A stretch of 64,000 nt of DNA from Leptodactylus fallax. Its lineage: Eukaryota > Chordata > Amphibia > Anura > Leptodactylidae. Both the position numbers and the translations under genes were made by a program. The DNA is taken from contig CAMRHE010000077.1 in NCBI GenBank assembly GCA_947044405.1, positions 682,001 to 746,000 on the forward strand, given 5' to 3'. The notes beneath the pieces are model-generated. The model was not told where the DNA came from. It ran no database searches and saw nothing but the letters and a program-made list of their open reading frames with translations. This document shows positions 21,845-33,344 of the stretch, in pieces (position 1 is the first letter of the stretch; the number at the start of each line of letters is the position of its first letter).

Positions 21845-24800
21845 GTAAGTGTAAGGCCCCAGGCACACAAACGTTGTCTTACACATCTGTTTTTACAGCA
21901 GTGGGAGTCAATGGGGACATACACATGTATGTTTTTTTCAACGGACTGTTCTTTGAAAATGTCCTATTTTTGTCCATTTTCACAGACAACAGACCAATAC
22001 AAGTCAATGGGTCAGTTTCTAACATCCTTCAAAACAGAGTTTCATCCATGTGATGGCCTTTAAAAACGGATGAGTAGGTTGGGTAAAAAATAGATCAATG
22101 AAGTTCATCCATTTTTTTCAACTGACAGTTACAAAACTGATGCGGGAAAATCCACAATGCTTTTCCCGCATTGCTTTTTCGCTGCGGCCCATTACGTCAT
22201 TAAGATAAGCCATCAATTTTAGATGCAGATCATTTGTTTCCCAGAGCATGCAGCTCCCAGTATTGTTTACATGCCTTTCTCTGTGCTGTTTTGTCTTTAT
22301 AACAGTGGTTGTGGGTACTATAGCTCTATCCCTTTCAAGTTTATGGGACACTGTTGCAGCACCCCAGAACCGCTGCTATCAAGAATATGCCATAGGGATA
22401 GGCAAGAAGGACCCAGTTGAAGTTTGCATGGGGCCCACAAGACTTCAGTTATGCCACTGGTTAGTCCATCCCTGATCAGATCAGTAACTATTGTCATTGA
22501 TCTGCAGTCATTAGAAATCATCTCAATATTACACACCCAGGCTCCAATGGTCATAGGCTCCATGTTTACTTCATATCCCCTAAAATTCTTAATTTTGGTG
22601 GAAATGCCAAAGAGGCGGATTTTAGGACTATGAAGTCTATATTGTTCAGTTGAGCCTTGGCACCTCATTTCTTGTGATAATCACTCATCTCATTATTGTA
22701 AAGCTAAAAAAAACAATGTATACGACGGACAGAAAATCCAGGAATGTGGTTTGAAGAAGGTGAACTTGGGGGGAGATTATGCATTAGAAATATTAGAATT
22801 GTAATATTATTTTTTGCCCAATTTCCTTTTTCAGGAAACTTGTTGCCTCTGAACATGTCAGTCGGTTGGAGTAAAGGATTTGAGCTGGCAGACAGGATTG
22901 TGGAAGCAGAACCTTACGTGAAAGCCTCAGATTTCATCATCCCTATATTCGTGTACAGGTAAGAGATGAACATTGTCTGGCTAATGTACGCCAGAATCTC
23001 CCTCTCGGAGTCTCTTAGTCTGAATGTGCAGAATGGAGAGCTAAAAGAGTGCAATAGAGTAATATATCAGGCTTTTCACCCAGGTACCGCAGCAACAGAG
23101 CTGGCAATAGCTCAAACAATAGATGGCAAACACTGCATGTAAAAAAAAATTCTATTCAGTTTAACTACAATACTCTGTAATGGTTTTCATTGGATATATA
23201 TAATTTCTTACACATAGGCTATCATACTATCATGGTAACAAGACCCCCCAGGATCCATGACAGCCAGCAGAACAATGAGGCTGAGATCACAAGAAAATTG
23301 ACCCATCACCACGTCACATTTTTCGGTTTCCCATTTATCCGTGCCATTAACTCCAGTATTGATAGTCCCTATTTCTTGAACATTAGTGGTTTATGGTCCA
23401 CCCACTTGGCTGCTGACTGTTATCAGTGTCGGAGCTAACAGCATTGATAACAACTGAACGGGGAAGTGTTCAAGTAAAAAAATAGAAAAACTCCAATGAT
23501 GTCAGGGAAAGCCCCTTCAGATTCAATTGTCCATGCCAGTGTAGCTTTTACACTGAAGCCCAATATATTTCCAGACACAACTTCCTGAATCAGAGCAGTG
23601 CAGGGAATGGTGCATTGTCTATTGTCTCTGCTGATTGGTGGAAGACCTCGATGGTCACATCCCCATAAATGTCTCTCTAATGACCTGTCCTCAAAATCCA
23701 TCTTATTGCTGAATAACAAAGAAACAAACTTTTTTTTTAAGTACAACAAGTTGCAATATTCTAGTATAAAACACAGACACTAGAGATGGGCGAATCGGTT
23801 GACAACAAACCGCTTTCGACCCGAATATTTCAAATTGTTTGTTTCTTAATGAAATCGAACAATCTGGGATTTGTCTCGGATGAACTAAAATGGCCGCTGC
23901 GACATGCATTGCAGTAAATTATTATACTCTGCCTGTGATTGAGCCTCAGCAATGACATGGGCCCCCGACGAGCGTCATGACATCACAGAAGAGTGCCAGA
24001 CGCCACCAGGAAGCAGAGACAACAGAGTTTGCAGGAATCTATAATCTGCAAGCTACATTTTCTCTAGGGAAAGGATAGCCACCTAGCAACAGCTTATACA
24101 GTGGGGAAAAAAGTATTTAGCCAGCCACCAATTGTGCAAGTTCTCCCACTTAAAAAGATGAGAGGCCTGTAATTGTCATCATAGGTAGACCTCAACTATG
24201 AGAGACAAAATGAGAAAACAAATCCAGAAAATTACATTGTCTGATTTTAAGAGAATGTATTTGCAAATTATGGTGGAAAATAAGTATTTGGTCAATAACA
24301 AAAGTTCATCTCAATACTTTGTTATAAATCCTTTGTTGGCAATGACAGAGGTCAAACGTTTTCTGTAAGTCTTCACAAGGTTGGCACACACTGTTGCTGG
24401 TATGTTGGCCCATTCCTCCATGCAGATCTCCTCTAGAGCAGTGATGTTTTGGGGCTGTCGCTGGGCAACACGGACTTTCAACTCCCTCCAAAGGTTTTCT
24501 ATGGGGTTGAGATCTGGAGACTGGCTAGGCCACTCCAGGACCTTGAAATGCTTCTTACAAAACCAATCCTTCATTGCCCTGGCGGTGTGCTTGGGATCAT
24601 TGTCATGCTGAAAGACCCAGCCATGTTTCATCTTCGATGACCTTGCTGATGGAAGGAGGTTTGCACTCAAAATCTCACGACACATGGCCCCATTCATTCT
24701 TTGATGTACACGGATCAGTCGTCCTGGTCCCTTTGCAGAGAAACAGCCCCAAAGCATGATGTTGCCACCCCCATGCTTCACAGTAGGTATGGTGTTCTTT

Positions 24801-25829
24801 GGATGCAACTCAGCATTCACTCTCCTCCAAACACGACGAGTTGTGTTTCTACCAAACAGTTCTACTTTGGTTTCATCTGACCATATGACATTCTCCCAAT
24901 ACTCTTCTGGAACATCCAAATGCTCTCTAGCAAACTTCAGACGGGCCCGGATATGTACTGGCTTAAGCAGGGGGACACGTCTGGCACTGCAGGATCTGAG
25001 TCCCTGGCGGCGTAGTGTGTTACTGACGGTAGCCTTTGTTACGTTAGTCCCAGCTTTCTGCGGGTCATTCACTAGGTCCCCCCATGTGATTCTGGGATTT
25101 TTGCTCCCCGTTCTTGTGATCATTTTGACCCCACTGGGTGAGATCTTGCGTGGAGCCCCTGATGGAGGGAGATTATCAGTGGTCTTGTATGTCTTCCATT
25201 TTCTAATTATTGCTCCCACAGTTGATTTCTTCACACCAAGCTGCTTGTCTATTGCAGATTCAGTCTTCCCAGCCTGGTGCAGGTCTACAATTTTGTTTCT
25301 GATGTCCTTCCACAGCTCTTTGGTCTTCACCATAGTGGAGTTTGGAGTGTGACTGTTTGAGGTTGTGGACAGGTGTCTTTTATACTGATAACAATGTCAA
25401 ACAGGAGCCATTACTACAGGTAATGAGTGGAGGACAGAGGAGCCTCTTAAAGAAGAAGTTACAGGACTGTGAGAGACAGAAATCTTGCTTGTTTGTAGGT
25501 GACCAAATACTTATTTTCCACCATAATTTGCAAATAAATTCTTAAAAAATCAGACAATGTGATTTTCTGGATTTGTTTTCTCATTTTGTCTCTCATAGTG
25601 GAGGTCTACCTATGATGTCAATTACAGGCCGGCCTCATCTTTTTAAGTGGGAGAACTTGCACAATTGGTGGCTAACTAAATCGGCCGGGACTTTTTTTCC
25701 TCCACTGTCCGGGCCCCGGAGGTAGAAGCCGACTGCCTCCTAAATGTCATCTAAAGAAGTGATTGCATTCATGTCCATGCAATCACTGCTACAGCCCCAT
25801 AATGGGCCCGTCCCCCCCCCCCCCCCCCC

Positions 25830-25869
<40 letters not shown>

Positions 25870-28800
25870 TATGTTCTGGGAATATTAGCCATTGCTATAC
25901 TAATAGAAAAAGCATGATAATCATCAGAAAGTAATGCATGTCTGAATATGGGTCCTGACAACAAAGTTTATGGAGGGATTAAATCTCAATACCAAGAATC
26001 CAAAAGTGATGCAAAATAAATCAAAAATATAACTTTTAATGAAAATGCAAATAAAAATGCAAATCTGAACAATAGTTCGCTACCAAAATTGAGCCTAGTA
26101 CTAAGGCTCACCTAAAACCTATGTGAATCACCCCAAAATACGCCCAGGTAGGTAAAAGCAAGGCACAGTGGCCACAATGTAATATAAACAGCAGTTCCTA
26201 CCTTGTTGGCGTAATTGCTGGGGTAAAACTTCCTCAATAGATGTCGCAACAGATGAGACACGCTGACAGACACCAGTAGAAAAGATTATAAAGAATGGAC
26301 AAAGGGATGAAGAACACATAAAGGGAGTATAGACAATTCAGTCATGAAGACTGACCCTACAAAGGCCCTAGCATTGTAACACTGCATGGCCCTAAAGACC
26401 TAATTCGGAACCCCTGCCCTAATGATCATGGGGCCCCAACTGGAACCTCACCCGAAAATAGACAAGCCCTGAAATGTACCCTATAATGAGACCAACAGAG
26501 CACACCCAGAGTTGTATACAAAAGAACCTATTATATAAATCCCAATGTGCACGTTTCATGTGGTGTGGAAAACAATTGTCAGGGGATCATATAAAAAACA
26601 TGCCTCAATTAGCCAGATTCTCATACATTAGGTATGGACACCATTCATTCACCATAACCTCACGCAAGCATACTCACACTCACCTCATATATCATCCAGA
26701 AAGAAGGACAGCATGGATAGCCAGAGAGTTTCTGCTTAAGAAGCGAGGCATACATCAGGTAATGTGCCAGCGGTGCAGTTCTAAGCTGAATGTGCCTGCC
26801 CTCGTCAGATCGCAGCCGCTGTAAAGCTTCAGGCCTGGCAAATACCAGCGTGGGAGACTGGCTGGGAATCCCTGGTGCCATTGACTAGGCTGCACCGCAT
26901 CCATGGTGACGTGTGGTGGAAGTCCCAGCTACATGTGACCGCTGAGGTCGATAAGCAGCCTCAGCGAAAGGCATGTGATGTCACTACCTGTTACTATTAC
27001 TTGATAATATTGAAATCAACAGGTTTTTTTTTTTTGGTTTTTAATTAAGATTTTTTTAATGTTTTCTTTTTTTATTATCCAGTGTTACACAATCACCAAC
27101 TCCTGAACTTAAAAATGAGCTAAGAGGAATATTTCAAACTGCTACACAGCTAACAAGTAAGTGTCTACCTGTATACAGTATACAGATCCTGCATGTATGT
27201 ATTGCAACAGGTAAGATCCTTGTTAAATGCAAAAATATAGAAAGGAAATACATATCTAAATTTGCACAGGATATTCTGTATGTTAGTGACTGAGAACCTC
27301 ATGTAGAGCTATAGCTAGCATATGATATATCACCTGACTTGTCATATTTGTCATAAAACCATATGGGGAGCAAATTACCTTCCTCATCTCTTCCAGGAGA
27401 CAGGATCATTCTGTAGGATGCTCTATGTGATAGTGTGAAGATTATGTAAGTGGAGATACATGAGTTACTGAAGTAACACCTTGTTGACTTTTTACTGGTG
27501 CACCTATTTTCTACGATGGAGCAGTGTTAGCCACTTATAAGAGAAAGAAGGATGATTCATATTGTAACATCTCCACCTTTCCCACTCCAATGACTTATCT
27601 TTAAATAGTAAAATTAGAAGAACGGAACCTCAGCAATTTAAGTATTGTAAAATGCAGAAGGTATACATCTGCTCACCTAGTGTGAACAAGAACATGTTTT
27701 ACGGCAGATTAAGCTGCTGTTCTTTCCCAGGACTGGAGACTAGATAGGTCTATGGTATCTTGTAATGGCCATCAACAGAAACTAAAAAAAAATTATAATA
27801 TACACACAAATAACATACAAATCATGGACAGTGTATTGGTTTACATACATAAGAAAATTATATATGGTTGACATCTCTTATATAGGGAAATAAATATACA
27901 TAGTTCGGTGTGAAAAAAATTCAGGGGCACCGGGGTTTACCAAGAAGTAAATTGCAAACTGGAACTAGACAAATAGTAAAAAGGGCAAATAGTTAATAAT
28001 ATGTTGGGATAGTACATGGAACACTAGGGCAGTATAAAAAGTAATCACTATGGACCAGGAGGTAAGCTGGAAGTATAAAACAGAATGTTGCCAGATGGGG
28101 AACTGGAGAGAGGACCGCAATAGAAGGAAAAGGGAACACTATATAGGAGAATTAAACAGGCAGGAAACGACAAAGAGGGGAAGTGCCTAAGGCATCGGTG
28201 CATGTGCCTGGAAGGGGTTTGGAAGCCATGCAGGAGAAGGGGAGAGGGTAGAATAGAAACTGCTCCATTATAGAAAATTTGCAAAACAGAAGAATTTTTA
28301 TTGATTTTCTCATCTGTAAATGTAATCATAAATTATGACCCAGTAATGAAAAGTTCCCTTGCTTCCTTTTCAGCGGTCGTTCCCACTGTTGTCCTCACTC
28401 ACATGAATAATCAGAACTATACTGAAGTAAAAAATATGTTCAGGGACATTGGAACGGATAAGTTTTTTGCCCTTGAAAATTACACAGAAGAAAATCCAAA
28501 AAGAATAAAGGAAACTGATGAATCAGTCATCCAGTTTCTGTACGAAGTCGTCAATGATGCTTATTTCCGAGCGGAGCACCCCCGGAACGCATATCAGGAG
28601 CTGGTTGAACGGAAGCTGTTTGTACTAAACTATATTCACACCAGGGAACTGATGATTCAGAAAACAAATCTAGAAAGGCAGAGAAATGTAGAGAAAATTG
28701 GAATGGAGCAAGCCCACAGACTGAAACAGGAAGATCAGAAAAAACAGCAACGAAAAAGTCAAGAATTACATGCACAACGAATGGAGAGCCTGCAACGAGA

Positions 28801-28888
28801 ATTCGAGAGACAGAGATTACGAGATCAGTATGAGCATGAAGAGAGAATGAGACAGCTGGGAAATAAGAAAGTGAAGAAGAAGAAATAA
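21529..28888 (+). CDS. Paralog B: IFI44-like P-loop GTPase
   Basis: Exons 21529-21844, 22835-22958, 27083-27156 and 28374-28888 join in phases 1, 2, 1 to give about 342 residues with no stop. The start ATG begins M-D-D-A-E-R-R, as in C. It has G1 [10 protein letters not shown]3 DNRG, V-V-L-T-H at the G4 position, F-R-D-I-G followed by L-E-N-Y-T at the G5 position, then a helical region (F-L-Y-E-V) and a basic coiled coil ending K-K-V-K-K-K-K. Unlike paralog A there is no CaaX cysteine, so a soluble or nuclear protein is more likely. It lies about 5.3 kb downstream of A, same strand. Function as a GTPase is inferred from motifs; IFI44-type is the best guess. Confidence 0.78.
21845..22834. other. 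Intron 1 of gene B
   Basis: 990-bp intron with no transposon terminus recognised; a GGGGCCCACAAG fragment near 22430 resembles the dispersed repeat at 14.4 kb. Confidence 0.5.
22835..22958 (+). CDS. Paralog B exon 2
   Basis: 124 nt between CCTTTTTCAG and GTAAGAGA. It encodes [18 protein letters not shown] and ends [10 protein letters not shown]. The flanking donor CAGGTAAGAGATGA is identical in C. Confidence 0.85.
22959..23780. other. Intron 2 of gene B, left part
   Basis: No feature recognised before the hAT-like terminus at 23787. Confidence 0.45.
23787..24060. mobile_element. hAT-like terminal fragment
   Basis: TAGAGATGGGCGAATCGGTT at 23787 is a hAT-type end, followed by a body resembling other copies in the window. 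No matching right end was found before the Tc1 element. Confidence 0.4.
24099..25707 (-). mobile_element. Tc1/mariner element with open transposase
   Basis: The left end CAGTGGGGAAAAAAGTATTT follows TA at 24097-24098. The right end mirrors it through roughly 200 bp (TGACCAAATACTTATTTTCC, GGGAGAACTTGCACAATTGG) and finishes TTTTCCTCCACTG. Close to the right terminus about 10 bp (CGGCCGGGAC) replace the expected sequence and no TA follows, so that end is damaged. The element sits in intron 2 of gene B, antisense to the gene. Confidence 0.88.
24311..25333 (-). CDS. Tc1-like transposase, uninterrupted 340 aa
   Basis: The ATG is at 25333-25331 on the minus strand and the frame is open for 340 residues, the usual Tc1 length. 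An N-terminal helix-turn-helix pair covers about residues 1-110. Catalytic residues are D153 (I-W-S-D-E-T-K), D244 (F-Q-H-D-N-D-P-K-H) and E279 (L-N-P-I-E-N-L-W), with 34 residues between the last two, a DD34E triad. It would catalyse cut-and-paste transposition at TA sites. No stop or frameshift was seen, so it may encode a full-length enzyme, although the right terminal repeat is altered. Confidence 0.92.
   Translation of the reverse strand: MVKTKELWKDIRNKIVDLHQAGKTESAIDKQLGVKKSTVGAIIRKWKTYKTTDNLPPSGAPRKISPSGVKMITRTGSKNPRITWGDLVNDPQKAGTNVTKATVSNTLRRQGLRSCSARRVPLLKPVHIRARLKFAREHLDVPEEYWENVIWSDETKVELFGRNTTRRVWRRVNAELHPKNTIPTVKHGGGNIMLWGCFSAKGPGRLIRVHQRMNGAMCREILSANLLPSARSSKMKHGWVFQHDNDPKHTARAMKDWFCKKHFKVLEWPSQSPDLNPIENLWRELKVRVAQRQPQNITALEEICMEEWANIPATVCANLVKTYRKRLTSVIANKGFITKY
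25812..25869 (+). repeat. Poly-C tract, 58 nt
   Basis: A C homopolymer broken by one T at 25830. The complementary strand is poly-G, with G-quadruplex potential. Length may be unreliable in assembly. Confidence 0.9.
25870..27082. other. Intron 2 of gene B, right part
   Basis: No exon recognised. A dispersed CTCAGCGAAAGGCATGTGA type block is at 26940-26990, followed by a pyrimidine-rich tract ahead of exon 3. Confidence 0.45.
27083..27156 (+). CDS. Paralog B exon 3
   Basis: 74 nt between TTATTATCCAG and GTAAGTGT, phases 2 to 1. Encodes [11 protein letters not shown] and ends T-A-T-Q-L-T, aligned to C (T-A-T-I-L-T). Confidence 0.8.
27157..28373. other. Intron 3 of gene B
   Basis: 1.2-kb intron with no transposon boundary recognised. 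It ends in CTTCCTTTTCAG. Confidence 0.5.
28374..28888 (+). CDS. Paralog B exon 4
   Basis: Begins after TTCCTTTTCAG, continues from exon 3 with [10 protein letters not shown] and runs 170 residues to TAA at 28886-28888. The C-terminal half is a charged coiled coil ([11 protein letters not shown]) with a lysine tail. Confidence 0.85.
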
Positions 28889-29076
28889 CTGAAAATATAT
28901 AGGACCACAGGAGGAGGGAGGAGGGTGGAGAAAGCTTTTTCCCAACAATTGGTTACTTTATCGGCCTTTGTAATAGGGCAGTTAGACAAAAATGTCTTTG
29001 CAATAGCAGAATATAATTATCCATGATCTGATTCTATCTTATATCATATATACAGTAACTTTATGCATATAGATGC

Positions 29077-29082
29077 AATAAA
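29077..29082 (+). terminator. Polyadenylation signal, gene B
   Basis: AATAAA in the context GATGCAATAAATCCTGTCT, shared almost exactly with paralog C at 58038. Confidence 0.65.
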
Positions 29083-29212
29083 TCCTGTCTCTAGTGTCTG
29101 ATTCACATTTTATGTCTCCTGTCACAATATTTTTAAAATAATTTTAGGTTTTTATCACTAGCTTCTTGATGCATGTCGGATATAATGTGGAGAGTACAAG
29201 ATCATGGAGCTA

Positions 29213-29585
29213 CAGGTGTATCTCAATAAATTTGAATATTTTTGAAACGTTCATTCATTAAAGTAATTAAGTAATACAATTCATAATCAGCGTCTTCCAT
29301 GATTGTGTGTCCTACTGAACCAGACTGAGGGACCATTTAAAGGCTTAGGAAACCTTGGCAGGTGACACTGAATTTACAATACTGAACTTTTTTACAATAT
29401 TCTAATTTTCTTAGATTTGGGTTTTCATTACCTGTAATCCATAATCAACATTTACAGAAATAAAACACTTGAAATAGAACACTCTGTGTGTAAAGAATCT
29501 AGAAAATATAGGAGGTCACTTTTTTAATTCAATTACTGAAATAAATAAACGTTTCAAAGATATTCTAATTTATTGAGATGCGCCT
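29213..29585. mobile_element. Mariner/Tc1-type MITE
   Basis: It starts CAGGTGTATCTCAATAAAT after TA and ends TTATTGAGATGCGCCT before ATA. The body includes inverted arms and no coding sequence. The homologous 3' flank of gene C (58130-58146, CATGGAGCTATGGG) is uninterrupted at this TA, showing the insertion followed the B/C duplication or was lost in C. Confidence 0.75.
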
Positions 29586-29818
29586 ATATGTAGCAAGTTG
29601 ACCACTGCCTATCTGCGCCCTCATCCATCCTCTCGCAGGTCCTGAGCACTCACTTTGCACTGGCATGGCAGCTGTGGGGAGGGGGGGGTTGCAGGAGCAG
29701 TATCAACTCCATTAGCAGCAGCCTGAGACTAGAATCGCTGATGAGCAGCTTTCTTTACCTGCATAGTGAAGAAACTGCTCATCAGCAGCTAGACACAGAG
29801 CAGAACCTGAACTAGCAG

Positions 29819-30109
29819 GTGGCGGCATACTTAGAGTGCACCCTGCCACCCGTCATCAAAGATCCGCTGGACTACTGGGCAGCCAAACTGGATTTGTGGC
29901 TGCAACTGGCCGAGTTTGCTCTGGAAAAGCTGTCCTGCCCAGCCAGTAGTGTGGCATCAGAGCGGGTGTTTAATGCGGTGGGGGCCATAGTTACCCCAAG
30001 GAGAACTCGCCTGTCCACCCAAAATATGGAGAGACTGACCTTTGTCAAGATGAATCAGGCATGGATCAGCCCGGATTTCCAACCACCAATGCTTGATGCA
30101 TCAGATTAA
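29819..30109 (+). pseudogene. hAT transposase C-terminal dimerisation domain
   Basis: The frame encodes D-P-L-D-Y-W, then C-P-A-S-S-V-A-S-E-R-V-F-N-A-V-G and R-R-T-R-L-S, the hallmark of the hAT C-terminal dimerisation region. It stops at TAA near 30107. Upstream, the same frame has a TAG close to 29813 and no ATG, so this is a fragment. The downstream tail carries the minisatellite that the Ty3 element interrupted. Confidence 0.85.
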
Positions 30110-30365
30110 ATCATCCATGCTGCATCACCCAAACTTTGACAAAAGAGACCGGTTTCCTCTGGCTACCTGCCTCAGCTACTATTCTGATGCTGCCACCTGC
30201 CTGATGCCACACATCTGATGCCAAGTGCTCCTTCTTACAGCCACCATCATCAGCAGGTACTGTTTGTGCCACCCACCTCCCCACTCTGTCACCGGGTCAC
30301 TGTATGGCCTTCTCCTGCTGCTGCCACCAGGTCACTCTATGGCCTCCTCATGCTGCTGCCATCTC

Positions 30366-30369
30366 CACA
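30366..30369. other. Target site duplication CACA, left
   Basis: CACA immediately before the 5' LTR is repeated at 38985-38988 after the 3' LTR. Joining the flanks recreates CTCCACATTATG, the unit of the local minisatellite, which confirms the insertion point. Confidence 0.8.
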
Positions 30370-31490
30370 TGTGGCATCCCAGAGCTGGCTATGGCTGGGC
30401 TGAGGGTGATCTCTGTGCATTGTGTTATTTCCTGTTGCTTCATAGCCTGTGTGACATAGCAGGGGGTCCTGAGTCTCACACAACACAGCGCCACCTAGTG
30501 AGCCTCACACCTGCATTACACCTCCCATAGGATTGAATAGTAACCAAATGTCCAATGGGAGGACATCGCCTGGGAAAAGGGGAGGAGTCAGCTGATCACT
30601 GGGTCCCCATGGTAACACCCCTGCAGGAAGGTCCTGCGTGTGAGGAGTGAGAAGTGTGGAGTGTTAGGAGGAGGAGGTGAGGAGATAAGTGTGGTGTCCT
30701 GTGAAGAAAGCAGTGAGTTTAGTGCAGGAATCTCAAGTCCTAGACAGGCCCAGGAAGGTTGGAGAGCTGACATACTCCAGCTATTCAGAAGATCCTGTCC
30801 CCTGTCTGCCTAGCCATCGCCCTGAAGGAAGTCAAGCATCATTATCTTGTCAGCATGAGACTGTGGAGAGAACATTCTGGAACACGTGCTCCATAGCAAG
30901 TATCACAGGATCCAGGGGCCAAGGCCAGACCTGTGGAATATCCTGCCACCCTGACTATTGTACCCCGAAACTCTGAGCTATCAGGACCACATAACGTGAG
31001 TGGGGAATATTATGTACTAGTATCATGGTGGGCATCCTCCTATGAGCCAAATAGGAACCCAGATGCACCTTAGGGCTGTAACACTGAAGTATAAGGGGCT
31101 AGGAACACCTTTCATCAAGTCTACCCTGCACCCCAGGACTTTGCTGTGTCACCAGGCGTACCCCGTTGTTTTGTATTGAAGAAACTGTTTAAGCATTTGT
31201 GCCTCCACACCCATGGAAGTAAAAGTTCAACTTTACAACCGTTTCTGTGTCTGACTCTGCACCGACAACATCAGGGCGCCCTAAACACCACCAGTCGGCA
31301 CAGTATAGGGGAAGCGCCCCGGGGGAACAATCACCACCAACATTTGTGCAGCCCCCTCATCACCGGTACCAGTGGTGGTAACGTGGGACAGCACCAGCGC
31401 TGCGCCCTCGTGCCCAGAGACCGTGACAAGTCTGCGCTGTTTGCACCCCGCAATCCCAACTGCAGCGTTACCTTCCATCTGGTCACCGCA
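30370..31490 (+). repeat. 5' LTR of Ty3/gypsy element
   Basis: 1121 bp starting TGTGGCATCCCAG and ending GGTCACCGCA (TG...CA). It matches 37863-38984 with only a T/C change near 31281 and a one-C indel near 31449 noticed. A TATA-like TATAAGG lies near 31091. Confidence 0.95.
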
Positions 31491-32254
31491 AGAAAAACTG
31501 GCGTCACGAACAGGATTGTGGTGTGTGCCATTTTGAGAAAGTCGCCACGAAAAGTGCGCCAAATTGTCTCCAGAGCATCGGTCTTTATTGTGGACTTTGC
31601 TAAGATCAAGTTTATTCCCTGAGAGTGCTTGCCACAAAGAGGGGGAGCCCTATACCCCTGAAGTAAGCCCTAAAGACTGTCCTCTCAGTGTGTTACAGCC
31701 CTGGAAGAGTTAAAACGCCCAGGACTTGTTTGCTGCGCCACATCGCTGTGTAAGAACGCCCACAAAGGGTTAACTGTACCTTGCAAAAGTGCGGGAGATT
31801 TTTAGCACTGCCCATGAGGCCAGGAGACCCATCTGCCGCCATCTTAGGAGAGCCCAGAATGCTGAGCGCAATGCTCCAGCGCACCCATACAAGAAAGTGA
31901 AAGGCGAACGTGCCGGCGCCATTTCTGACTCTCCGGTGCCGCATCACCGTCCCTGCTGTGCACCGCTGATCTCTGGTCCACGCTGCAGTTGCTGTCAGTG
32001 AGTACTGTGCCTCCCTGTCCTTGTCTTCAGTCCTCCCACGGCCCCAGCGAGTGTTTTCCGTGTACAGTGTCCGTGGGGAGTGCCACCATTAAAGAGGGGG
32101 AGCACACTGTCAGCCTGCATCACAGTGACTCTGTTAATAGCTACAGCATTCTTAAAGGGACAGCATTCCAAGTTGTAGTCTCCATTCCCTGCCAGCAAGC
32201 AGTTGAGTTTCTTAAAGAGACGGCGACCTAATTCCAGTCATACCTGCAAACAAC
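31491..32254 (+). other. Retrotransposon leader with primer-binding site
   Basis: TGGCGTCACGAACAGGAT at 31499-31516, eight bases after the LTR, starts TGG as expected for a site pairing with a tRNA 3' CCA end; the tRNA was not identified. The leader also contains AAAGAGGGGGAGC twice (near 31637 and 32091), resembling the polypurine tract at the 3' LTR. Confidence 0.6.
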
Positions 32255-33344
32255 ATGACTGAGCAAAGTGACATTGTGCCATCTGTTTCTAGTGATCCAG
32301 CAGTGCCCATGGCGAGCAGCCTACCATTCTCCATGCCATTTTACCCTGGTGCACCATGGCTGCCGCGCTACAAAGGGGAGGCGCATACCCTCAGGGACTT
32401 TCGTGAGAAGATGCTGTCTCTCTTCCAGTTCTATCCTCTGAATACAGAACAGCAGATACAGATCCTGCTGGGCCAGCTTGAGGGTGCTGCAGCTAGGGAG
32501 GTCAAATCCTGGCCTGCCTCTGACAAATAAAACCCCTGGGCAAATTCTGGACAAACTCCAGGTGAACTTTGACGTGCAATCTGTCTCCGAGGTAAAGATG
32601 CGCTTCTTTTCCAGACGACAACTACCTGGTGAGACCCTGCGGGACTATGCTTTATCCCTCCAAGAGGCGTTCAGAGCTGTGGTGCAAGTGGATCCACGTG
32701 AAAATGTGGACTCTGATAAAATCTTGCTTGACCGCTTCATAGAAGGGGCGGGTACCACATTGCTCCAGAGTCAGTTGCGAATGCTTGCTGCACAACATCC
32801 CAGCATCACGTTTGCTGACTTCAAGGCCCTTGCCATCCAGGTCTTGGGACAGGAGCAGCCCCAGTCGAGCCCAGTCATCTGTGCTCCCTCACCTGGACCC
32901 TCAACAAGCATTGCTCCAGTTGTCCTGCCACTACCTCTGGGTACCTCACCTGCTGCCCAAACTGCGCAGACTACACCAGCAGACTCCAGAGATGACCTTC
33001 TGGCCCGAGTGGATCATCTGACCCGTGCCATGGAACAGATCACCATCCATCTAGATCGTCTGACCCAGCCGTCTTCATCGTCCAGTGATCCTTTGCGAAG
33101 TCTCAACATCTCACCTGAGTCGCCACCCAGACGTCCGTCTCCAGTGAAACCTCCGCAGAGTGAGAGGCCATACTGTACCTATTGCCATAGATATGGACAC
33201 ACCAGGCCTCAGTGTTTTCAGTTAAAAGGGCCACCCCCGAGGCAGCGGGCCGCCCCTCGGGAGGAAAGAAGAAGGGCCCAGGTGAATCTTCAGTGCCATT
33301 GTCACGCTTCGTCTCAGCCTGCCCACACATCACAATCCGGGTGA
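32255..33344 (+). pseudogene. Ty3/gypsy gag, frame-broken
   Basis: The frame opens at ATG 32255 (M-T-E-Q-S-D) and stops at TAA 32528-32530. The homologous continuation is in a different frame, open across that point to TGA at 33342-33344 and lacking its own ATG. The second part contains a capsid-like helical region, a Ser/Pro-rich linker and a zinc knuckle C-x2-C-x4-H-x4-C at 33174-33215. A one-base lesion near 32480-32528 is the simplest explanation. Confidence 0.8.

Noticed and set aside
24756..25352. 198-codon plus-strand frame
   Set aside because: Antisense shadow of the Tc1 transposase.
29819..30109. Domesticated hAT gene
   Set aside because: Only the dimerisation segment survives, with an in-frame stop just upstream and no ATG.
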